Part shown: piece by piece, positions 56,000 through 64,000 of the stretch | Layout of the letters: each line of letters starts with the position of its first letter | How positions within the stretch are numbered: the stretch's first letter is position 1 | Origin: Caenorhabditis remanei | Lineage: Eukaryota > Nematoda > Chromadorea > Rhabditida > Rhabditidae | DNA: 64,000 nt | Reading direction: 5' to 3' | Assembly: GCF_010183535.1 (NCBI RefSeq) | Contig: NC_071331.1 | Span: forward strand, 21,514,001-21,578,000 | Made by a program: the position numbers and the translations under genes | Notes under the pieces: generated by a model | What the model was told of the DNA's origin: nothing | Database searches by the model: none | What the model saw: the letters and a program-made list of their open reading frames with translations, nothing else

Positions 56000-58100
56000 T
56001 AAATAATTTAAGAAGACGACGCCCATAGCACAGTCGATATTCGATAGTGGGTGCCGTCTAAGGTTTTTGCCATTTTTGTTTCATCTAATTATTTTCAAAA
56101 TCTTAATTTTTCTCGGCCCTGGCCGTCGGATCAGGGATTTGAAATTCAAAAAATATTGAATTAAATATTGAACGAAATTTTGATCTTTTAGGATTTTTTA
56201 GACGTCTTTCTATACTTTTCAAGGCCGGACCTGCTTACTTGACGCCAAAATTAAAAATTCCAATTTTCGGCTGAGAAGAAATTTTGAAAAACCATCAAAA
56301 ATATTCAAATTTTCGATTAAAAAATGAAAAAAAACTGGTTCATTTTTGAAGCCGGGCCTATACTGCAGAATAAAATCAAAAGCTAGATATGCTTCAAGAA
56401 ATTGGATATTTTAATGTAAAACATTTTTTTAATTAAAAAAATTTAGGCCGGCTGAAATTTGACAAAGTGGGTTTTCATAATAGCACATAGCCAAAGAAAA
56501 TGACAATAAAAGAGTTGATTTAAAATTTTTCACTAGTTTTGAAGTTGATTTATTATTAAATGACTAGTTTTAGTCTTCAAAAACCCAATTTTTCAAAAAA
56601 GAGATTTTTCCAAATTTTCATCAAAAACATTCCATTTTCATAAATTCTTGAAAAAAGTACCAAAACCAGTAACACCATTCCTCTTTTCATTGCATTCTCT
56701 AAGCGTTCGAGTTTTTGCTTCCGGCAGATTACCCCTTCCTCTCACTCCTCCGCCAGCAGCTAGTGTCTTCTTCTCGTTCTATTTGTCGTCCGTTCGTTAA
56801 AGACTCATGCACATTCCCCCCGGGAGAAACAGATTATTCCTCCTCCCAGTCTATTCTCTCTCCCTATTTGTTTCGGGTTTTGGCCTTTTTGAGTTCAAAA
56901 CGCACTCCGTTCGTTCGGTCGTTTGTGGCTCTGTTTCTATTATGGTATTTTTTCAACTTTACTCATATTTTCCCCCAAGAATGACGTCATTCTCGTGGTA
57001 TCATGATGGCCGAATTGACGGATCCTAGGCCGCCACTTCTCGGTTTCAAGAATATAAGAATTTTGGTCACTGTAGTAATTTGGTCAGTGTAGTTTGTCAC
57101 TGTAATTGGTTGGTCAGTGTGATGGCCGAGTTGTCGGATCCTAGGCTACGACTTCTACTAAACCGATTTTTGTCTATGATTTTTCAGAATTTCTTTAAAT
57201 AGTCAAAAATATGACTTTTTCGCGAAAAAATTTTTAAAATTGCATTTTGAATTTTGGCGCCAATTATCTGGGGACGGGACTTAATTTTGTTGACAAAATA
57301 ATTTTGGCTTCATTTTTGTAGGTAACCTTTTTTCATTTAAAAAAAACTAAAAAAGATGAAATTTTTCGATTTTCCAGCTTTCACTATACCTAACTTCCTT
57401 TTTTGGGCTATAACGCGCGTGTCTCATTAAAAAACTCTCAACTACAATGTTATAGCCCTAGGTTTGATCTACAAAATCATATTAAAATTTCTAGAATTGA
57501 GCAAGATTTGACGCCGTGACACTCTTTTGAAAATTAATAATTTTCAAAAAATTTCAAAAAAAAAATTTTTTTTTGTAAAATTTTTTTAACCTGCTGGTTT
57601 TCACATTTTCTTGGTATTAACGTTTAATCCGTCATAAATATTTTTTCTTTTTAGATAAACAAAAATATAAAACTTAACTAAAGCATCACCTGAATTTCAG
57701 AGTCACGTGGCCCCTCCTAAGCCTAAACACCGGTTTTTCTCTTTTTCTGGTCGCCGAACACAATAATAACAATAAAAATCAGATTAAACAGTCATCTGAC
57801 GTCGACTTCCACGGCCATCGTGCACTTTTTTGGAACTATTTTTATTTTTGATTTTTCCAAAAAAAAAATTTTCTTGTTGGAATTTTTTGGAATTTTTTTG
57901 TGAATCCTCACGTCATCTGAATGTGATTCTAATGACTTTTGATTGTTCGACGAAAATTATGGGCGGAGTCAAGATACGGTTCAGTTTTATTGTAGATCAA
58001 AAACTAGGGGTTCAACTTCAACTAGAGAGAATCCAGTTTTTGAAAAATGGCCTAGAATTTAGTTTCTGATAAATGTTTTCTCCGGGATGAAATTTTATCA
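56000..58100. other. Gene-free stretch with element fragments
   Basis: 56215-56470 has GGCC-containing fragments resembling decayed GGCCC elements. 56700-56960 is CT-rich. 57005-57150 has two ends of the ATGGCCGAGTTGACG foldback family. No exon found. Confidence 0.45.
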
Positions 58101-58119
58101 ACTTTTGAATATAAAAATG

Positions 58120-58585
58120 AAATTCAGCGTACTGAAAGCTTTCAAATAAGTATAATCATGACTAGGTTTGAAAAATCTCGGAAAATGACTCAGATGGTCT
58201 AGAAACCGACTTGGTGGCCTAGAAACCCAAAACTAGGCCATCAAACCTATTCAGCTGAATTCAGCTCGTCGTGAGCTTTCAGAAAAGTACCCACAAACCT
58301 AGGTTCTGAGTATTTTGGGTCTCGACGTGAAAACTACAGTATCCCAAAATTGGGTTACTGTAGTTTTCCCGTCGAGACCCAACTTACTCCAAACCTAGGC
58401 ATGATTATACTCATGTCAAAGCTCTCAACAAGCTGAGTTCAGCTGGATAAGTGACATGGCCTAGTTTTGGGCTTCTAGGCCAGGAGGTGTTAGGCCACCA
58501 AACTTTTTTTTTGAAAAACCGGGCATGATTATACTTTTCTGAAAGCCCTCAACACGCTGATTCCGATGGTAATAATTTTAGATCT
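58120..58585. repeat. Foldback elements upstream of the saposin-like gene
   Basis: A complete unit at about 58262-58440 (inner arms CGACGTGAAAACTACAGTA and TACTGTAGTTTTCCCGTCG) flanked by TTGGTGGCCTAGAAACC and TTCTAGGCCA. The two repeat families are interleaved here. Confidence 0.7.
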
Positions 58586-58826
58586 TGAAAATTACCTCAA
58601 AATTTTATTTTCATAGTTTCTAGTTGTTTTGTTGGCACCTTGCCAGAAAACTGGTTTCCCCCCTCTTTTCTTCTCTCAGAACTTATTGGGTTCACACGTA
58701 TCGCATCATTTCCTTCTCATTTCTGTCGTCATTTGTTCAAAGATAACTATTTTATCGTCCGCGTGTCTCTTCTCACCAAAAAAATTTTTTTTTCGTCGTT
58801 TCTTGTGATATCAGATAGAAATACCG

Positions 58827-58834
58827 TATATAAA
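58827..58834 (+). promoter_or_regulatory. TATA box of the saposin-like gene
   Basis: TATATAAA lies 59 bp before the ATG at 58886. A GATATCAGATAG sequence immediately upstream carries GATA-type motifs. Confidence 0.5.
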
Positions 58835-58885
58835 CTTTCTGATCTACACATTTTTGCAGTGGTAGATCAAAAAAAAAAGAATTGG

Positions 58886-60255
58886 ATGAGATTTCTACTA
58901 CTTCTACCGATTCTCTATGCAAGTTTGGTAAGTGTCCAGGTTTCTGGATCCTGGATCCGGGTTACTGTAGCTCCATATCGTTTCAGGACCCAATCCAATC
59001 CCTAACTCCTGGGGAGAACTGTGAAATGTGCCAAATTGTGCTCCGCACAGTTTTCGGACACTTTTCTGCCAACGTTCCATCCAGAAAGAAATTGGTGAAC
59101 CAGCTGAAACACGAATGCAAGAGACATTTTAATGTGAGTGGCCTAGGAACCCAAATTTAGGTCATGAAAAAAAATATTCGGATTCAGGGAGTCGAGACGC
59201 TTTGAATGAGTATAATAATGCCTAGTTTTGGATCACTTTGGGTCTCGACGCGAAAACCGCCGTTCTGGGTTACTGTAGTTTTCGTGGTGGGACCCAAAAT
59301 GCAAAGAACCTGGGCGTGTGGGTACTTTTCTGAAAGCTTTCGCTTTCCTGAGTTCGAATATGAAAGTCGAAACATGAAAAAGTGGGTCTCGAAGCAAAAA
59401 CTACTAATTCAAAGTTTTTCAACGAAATTTTCTAGCCTAGACCCAAATTATCAAAAGTTTGGCGTCGAATTCAAGTTAAGGAAGTTGAGAGCTTTCAGAA
59501 AAGTATAATCATGGCTAGGTTTGAAGCATTTTGGGTCTCACCACGAAAACTTGCATTCTGGGTTACTGTAGTTTTCGCGTCGAGACCCAAATCGTTCCAA
59601 ATCCTATCATGATTATATATTTCTAAAAGTATCATATTCGCCCTCAGCTCGTTTTCAGCTTTCAAAAAAGTACCCACAAGCCTATATTCTGACAAGTTTG
59701 GGTTTCGACGCGACAACTACAGTAACCCAGAAAATTTGGGTTACTGTAGTTTTCGCGTCGAGACCCAACTTGCTCCAAACCCTATCATGATTATACTTTT
59801 CTAAAAGCTCTCGTAGCGCTGAATCTGAAAACGGTATTTTGAAAGCCTTATTTTCAGTTACCATACCACAAAATCCAAAATAAAACACTTTATTACTAGG
59901 TCACCTAAATACCCATCTTGCAGTATCGCCGCCGATGCTTAATGGCGGTCAAGGACCAAGGTGACTTCCTCTACCGAGAAATGACGGGCGGCGACTTCAA
60001 ACCCATCAAACCGTGTTTTATTATGAAGGTTTGTCCCCCGTGGCCTAGAAATTTCAATGAAATTTTCTCTTCCAGGAATGCAAACGTCTTCAATCTCCAC
60101 TGCCTGAAGACTTTCAACCGGACAACTCCACTTATCCACCACTTCCAGACACCAGCACAATTTCAGAATTGATGTTGACGACGACGACGAATTCATCTGA
60201 ATCATTGGATACTGTAACCACACCGACGACTAATGCACCATCTGTGCTGGATTGA
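58886..60255 (+). CDS. Saposin-like (SapB-domain) secreted protein
   Basis: Exons 58886-58927, 58987-59133, 59924-60028 and 60076-60255 join in frame to 157 aa. Residues 1-14 (MRFLLLLPILYASL) form a signal peptide. A single saposin B domain follows with six cysteines in the family order: ENCEMC, HEC, RRC, KPC and KEC. The fold is a disulphide-bonded helical bundle that binds or disrupts lipids; nematode relatives (spp genes) act in gut digestion or antibacterial defence, or as lysosomal cofactors. The C-terminal tail is Thr/Ser-rich (LMLTTTTNSSESLDT), probably unstructured or O-glycosylated, and is unusual for short single-domain members. I cannot say which spp gene is orthologous. The third intron (59134-59923) is mostly foldback repeats. 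Confidence 0.88.
59180..59830. repeat. Three foldback elements in a saposin-gene intron
   Basis: Units at about 59185-59350, 59480-59640 and 59650-59820, each with GTTACTGTAGTTTTCG inner arms. The outer ends vary between the AAAGCTCTC type and a GAGACGCTTTGAATGAGTA type. Confidence 0.75.
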
Positions 60256-60543
60256 TCTACCATTTTTTTGTATTTTACGGGTTACGAACATTTATGAACT
60301 GATTTATTATTCTTTATAAAAAGGTTATGAAAAAGTTACAAACAGAGAATCAAAATTTAGTGGTGACCAAGAAAACTGCCTTTTTGTGCTTAACACAAAC
60401 ATATTTGATATTTAAAAAAACGTATTTGAGCATTTCTGGCAGTGACTTCATGCTTAAACATTTGAGAGAGCAATAACTTAGAATTTGGGCAATAAAAATG
60501 GTTATCTGTGACTCAAATACTTTTTTGATATTCGATTGTTCAG

Positions 60544-61415
60544 TTTGATGCCTTTGTCTTTGACAAAAATTTCGAAATGATTCGCCATGTTTTGTCCAGT
60601 GTATATTTTCCAATTTTCACTTTTGCCTTTCTTCGAAATGTGAAACCCGGTTGGAATTGGGTGAATGATTCTTTCGAATGGTATGAGAAATTGATGAAGT
60701 GTCTTCTGATCTGCACAGAAATGCAGAATCGTTTTTCATTATTAGAAGAAGAAGATAAAAACCAATGCACTGTCGCTGGTATTCGAGACGTGACCCTTGG
60801 TAGAGTTAAAGATGGAAATCCTGTTGGTGAGTACGATTTCTAACTGTATCTATTAAAGAACGAGGCATTAAGAGCGTTGTATACTTATTAGCCACCTTGT
60901 GGAACATGAAGTATTTAGCTTAGTTTCTTGTTAGTTATCTAAGAAGCGTTCTAAACCTATTTTGCTGCTCCGCGACAATTCGCAACTGCGACATTTCGCA
61001 ACTAACGTAAATTTCGCAACTGCGACACTTTGCAACTACGACATTTCGACAAGGGTCTTTTCTATGGATTATTTAAATCAAAAGTAGTAATTCACTTTGT
61101 TGTAGACACAGAAAAGGTGTTTTTTTTTAAATGTATATCATCCGTACGAAATCGAAATTCTCGCACAACTAGTGTCACTTTTCAGGTAGCAACATTATCC
61201 GATTCAACAATCCCAGTGAAGGCACAATGTCAAATTATCATAGAATCTGCATAAACCCTAATGGAGGAAAAAACAAATCCGATCCGCACTTTAAAGTACC
61301 TGCTAGCATCGTGAATGAGATTGCACCGTCTATAGAAAAAAAACTTCGGGTAATTTTCTGGATACAAAGTGTTTCATCACACATAATAAAACACTTATTC
61401 GTTCATTTTTTGTGA
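60544..61415 (+). CDS. Unrecognised gene, two or more exons
   Basis: Exon 1 runs from an ATTGTTCAG acceptor (60543; either an SL trans-splice site or a cis site). The first ATG is at 60577, and the exon ends at 60826 in phase 1. Exon 2 (61186-61349) joins in frame to give ...KDGNPVG-SNIIRFNNPSEG. Nothing matches a family I know. It has an early hydrophobic patch (VYFPIFTFAFL), then WNWVNDSFEWYEKL, and Cys near both ends. After 61349 (CGG, then GTAATT) two models fit: read-through to the stop at 61413-61415, or splicing to TTACAG at 61767, which would fuse it in frame to the membrane-protein ORF downstream. No poly(A) signal follows 61415, which favours the second. Confidence 0.5.
60972..61049 (+). 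repeat. Short tandem array of a CGCAACTGCGACATTT unit
   Basis: Four or five degenerate units (TTCGCAACTGCGACATTTCG and variants) lie within the intron of the unrecognised gene. It is moderately self-complementary and GC-richer than its surroundings. Confidence 0.6.
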
Positions 61416-61629
61416 GAGGAAATACATTACTCATTTTATTTATGAGCAATTGTGAGTTAATCACATGATTCTGACGCAACTTGTTTGCATATGCTATAGG
61501 ATAGATGACAAAAAAGGTGTGTTGACTCGAACCACCCATTTTATGGTGTGCATACCTCATAAAGTTTTAAACAGTTTATTTTTTTCATGCTTTTGACTAT
61601 TTCACATTTTCTCTATCATCCAACATGCT

Positions 61630-62004
61630 ATGTTTAGTTCATTACTGACTTTTTTAAATTACTTTTTCAAATTCATTCCAACTTATCTTGAAAAATTGAG
61701 AAAAAATAGCCATCATTCTAAAATGCGGAAAACGCGCCGAAGACACGTCATCAAGAAAATCTTACAGACATTCCACATTTGGAACTGGCATGCATCGATC
61801 ATCGCATCCTTATGTCGTATTTTGGGTTTTGATTTCTGGATTACTTTCGAATTGAATATTGATAGCGTGACAATAATTATTTTTAATACTGCAACTGAAT
61901 ACATGTTTGCACTTTTTTTCGCGTGGATTGGATCCTTGTTTGGGAATTACTGGCTTGATAAGTTCAAAGACTACAGACATGGGAAGTCATCAAAGCGATT
62001 GTAG
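61630..62004 (+). CDS. Small protein with two predicted membrane segments
   Basis: A single open frame of 124 aa from ATG at 61630. It has a basic stretch (MRKTRRRHVIKKIL), then hydrophobic segments at about residues 58-75 (SIIASLCRILGFDFWITF) and 83-108 (VTIIIFNTATEYMFALFFAW), and a short basic tail (HGKSSKRL). AATAAA at 62134-62139 lies 130 nt downstream. I know no family for it. It could be the last exon of the upstream gene (acceptor TTACAG, exon 61768-62004), in which case its first 46 codons are not used. Codon use and the clean C-terminus argue for a real coding exon. Confidence 0.5.
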   Translation: MFSSLLTFLNYFFKFIPTYLEKLRKNSHHSKMRKTRRRHVIKKILQTFHIWNWHASIIASLCRILGFDFWITFELNIDSVTIIIFNTATEYMFALFFAWIGSLFGNYWLDKFKDYRHGKSSKRL

Positions 62005-62133
62005 TATTTTATTGTTGTTGTGCATTTGGTAGTTTTTGTGGGGTTAATTATAAGTTCCTGCTACAAAAATTATTTCATGTTTTTAACAAAGGAGCACAAT
62101 GTTTTATCGGTTTTTACGAGAAGTTTATCTATA

Positions 62134-62139
62134 AATAAA
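62134..62139 (+). terminator. Poly(A) signal after the membrane-protein ORF
   Basis: AATAAA about 130 nt after the stop at 62004 and 128 nt before the next ATG. Confidence 0.55.
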
Positions 62140-62266
62140 TGAGTTTGAAACCATAATTTTCCATCTGACCCACTCTTTTTAATCATTCGTTTCATCGATG
62201 CTATCTTACTATCTTTCTAACTATTTCTGATTTATTTCTAACATATAATTTTTAGATTACTCAATA

Positions 62267-63408
62267 ATGTTTTCTTCGCAAAATCATGGTTTCAAAAAGG
62301 AAAAAGTTCGAGACGGACTATACAAAGTGGATGTGTTGGGAGGTGTGATTCAAGATGGGACTAATCATGAATACAGAAAATTTGGCAAAGAGTTGGCGGA
62401 CTACTTGATTGAAAATGAGAAAACGGCAGTGCTTATCTCAAGTTATGAAATGGGACACTACCTACTCGATGAATCAGATATTTGTGAGTCATCAACCAGT
62501 TTTGTTCTGGATAACAAGGAGTATTTTATTACTGTAATTGAGAATTCTCATCTCAAAGAATACATTCCCGATATTCTGGAGTCTGAGGAGTTTGTGTATG
62601 GTTTGAATGTCTGGTTGTGTCTATTTGATAATAAACCAGTGGTAGCTGACATCGAAACAGTGGAGGAGGAAATGACAAAGTTGATACGAAACCTCTGCGA
62701 GCTGTATAATTGGAAGATGAACATTGAGATGCTCGCTGGATCATCAGATGAATGTGAAGTGTTATGGTTTGAACCACAGACTACTAGGTAAGAAATTTTC
62801 ATCGATAGCAGACTGTGTTTGTAGAACGCCAAAACGGTAGTTTCTGTGAAATGCGCAGGAAAACTTCGATTCAGTTTTTTCCAAAAAATACAAGTTTTAC
62901 AGTTGTTTGAAGGGAGATGTGGGCAATAAGTCAACAGTAGTGATCCAATGGTCAAAAAATGAAAATCAAGATTTTTTAAAATCAAAAAACTGTAGCAGAC
63001 GCTAATGATACACTCGATTTGCGATTTCTTGAACTTTTATGATTTGAAATGTTTACAAAAAACTTGTAAACCATGGTTTTTTCCCAGAACGCGTATTAAA
63101 TGTAACAAAAACTCTAAAATAAATGTTTTCCGAAAGTTTCAGGCCAATGATACTGTATGTGTATAGTAAAATGAAACACGATTTCGAGATTCTTAGAATT
63201 ATAGTTGTTACAACATTGTCTAGTCTCTCTGTAAAACTTTCAACGCTCAAATTTTTTCAGTGAACCAGAAAAGTTGGAAATGAATTCTCAAGAACCGACA
63301 GTACTCACATTCACTCCGAAACAATACTCTATGAAGACTGTAAGCGGACAGCTCGCATTCCACTTTTTTTGGAAAAGTTTTTTCGGCAACTCATCGAAAA
63401 AGAAGTGA
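62267..63408 (+). CDS. Unrecognised two-exon gene
   Basis: Exons 62267-62787 and 63261-63408 join in phase (AG|T) for a 222-aa acidic protein. It has no signal peptide (MFSSQNHGFKKEKVRDGLY), so it is probably cytosolic or nuclear. The middle alternates charged helices and short strands (KFGKELADYLIENEKTAVLI, VYGLNVWLCLFDNKPVVAD), and the C-terminus is Lys-rich (GNSSKKK). No motif, metal site or catalytic signature is apparent, and I do not recognise a family. The start ATG follows TTTTTAG, a fair acceptor for trans-splicing. AATAAA at 63639-63644 gives a 3' UTR of about 240 nt. Its spacing of about 260 bp from the membrane-protein ORF would allow an operon, but nothing proves one. Confidence 0.7.
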
Positions 63409-63638
63409 TGAAGTTTGTTTATCAATAGCAAGTGATTGACCACTTGCGGAAACTCGGACACGGGACGTTGAGATCTGTCTTGCTCCGTAAATCGGAAAAA
63501 AGAAATAGTCATTTTGACAAAGCGAGGCTTTTCTCAATCTCCTGGGGACTGAGTCAAGCAAGATGTCAAACACTGTCATGCATTTTGAGAATCGTATTGT
63601 CTGATTTTGTACCTTTTATTTTGGTTTTATAGTGTTGC

Positions 63639-63644
63639 AATAAA
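63639..63644 (+). terminator. Poly(A) signal of the 222-aa gene
   Basis: AATAAA 231 nt after the stop at 63406-63408. Confidence 0.6.
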
Positions 63645-63783
63645 TCACTTTATTACTTGTTTGTGAAGGTGCATAAAGGTCAATACTGGTTTTTCATAGA
63701 ATGAATGTGTGTGATAAAAACTTTACAAAACTTATTTATTGCTATTAAGAAAATAAAGAAACGGAAACACACCACAACCTTAT

Positions 63784-64000
63784 TTAGATTGTGATATTAC
63801 AGAACGGAGTCTTGATACCGTATCCAATGTTCCCTGCTTGAAATCCAAATCCCAAAATAGTCGCTCCCATTCCATCAGCACTAATTCTCAGTCCAGTATC
63901 CACATTTGCTCCGGCTCCGACATGAACAAGTCCGAACTTCTTCTCAGCCCACACTGCTTTTCCCTCAAACCCGGCATTCATTCCGTCACCAAATAAGCCG
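63784..64000 (-). CDS. Gly-rich small nematode protein, C-terminal part (cut by window edge)
   Basis: The minus-strand frame is open from the window edge to TAA. It reads GLFGDGMNAGFEGKAVWAEK, then FGLVHVGAGANVDTG, then GATILGFGFQAGNIGYGIKT and a short end PFCNITI. Alternating small and hydrophobic residues with Gly every few positions suggest stacked beta-strands. I have a memory of a nematode family with similar GFGFxxGxxGxGIKTPFG endings but cannot name it. The 5' part lies outside the window. Confidence 0.65.
   Translation of the reverse strand, partial: GLFGDGMNAGFEGKAVWAEKKFGLVHVGAGANVDTGLRISADGMGATILGFGFQAGNIGYGIKTPFCNITI

Overview
This window looks like chromosomal DNA from a Caenorhabditis nematode. 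The evidence is a cuticle collagen, a TR2/TR4-type nuclear receptor, a saposin-like protein, short introns with TTTCAG acceptors, degenerate TTAGGC (nematode telomere motif) repeats, and very high AT with dense short foldback repeats. The species cannot be fixed from the sequence alone. Genes cover a minority of the 64 kb; most of the rest is interspersed repeats.

Layout. 1-3.9 kb: palindromic repeats upstream of a two-exon cuticle collagen (3917-6014, +). 6.1-10.9 kb: a tandem duplication of about 2.8 kb carrying two minus-strand copies of a gene for a von Willebrand A-like, N-glycosylated extracellular protein. A third copy lies inverted at 51.7-53.7 kb (+). 11-37.9 kb: no gene I can support. 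It holds a 15-bp-TIR element, a degenerate interstitial telomere-like tract, a GGCCC-rich hAT-like element with an 8-bp target duplication, many copies of a ~180-bp palindrome, a ~70-bp minisatellite, and 11 of 13 copies of a tRNA-like, Pol III-type repeat (24-40 kb). 37.9-49.9 kb: a nuclear hormone receptor of the TR2/TR4 (NR2C) class, probably nhr-41, with two alternative N-termini. An intact antisense tRNA-Glu(UUC) lies in one intron and foldback repeats lie in most of the others. 54-58.8 kb: repeats, including a large inverted repeat. 58.9-60.3 kb: a four-exon saposin-like gene. 60.5-63.7 kb: two or three small plus-strand genes that I cannot assign to a family. 63.8-64.0 kb: the C-terminal part of a small Gly-rich protein on the minus strand, cut by the window edge.

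The genes do not form one pathway. The recognisable ones are an extracellular-matrix component (collagen), a transcription factor (NHR), and secreted or extracellular proteins of types often linked to gut or defence function (the vWA-like family and the saposin). The vWA-like copies share an upstream block with a TGATAA (GATA-factor) site, which suggests intestinal expression. The most unusual structures are the dispersed tRNA-Ser-like Pol III-type units, the arm-symmetric palindromes, and the inverted repeat formed by the vWA-like copies, which encloses about 40 kb including the receptor gene.
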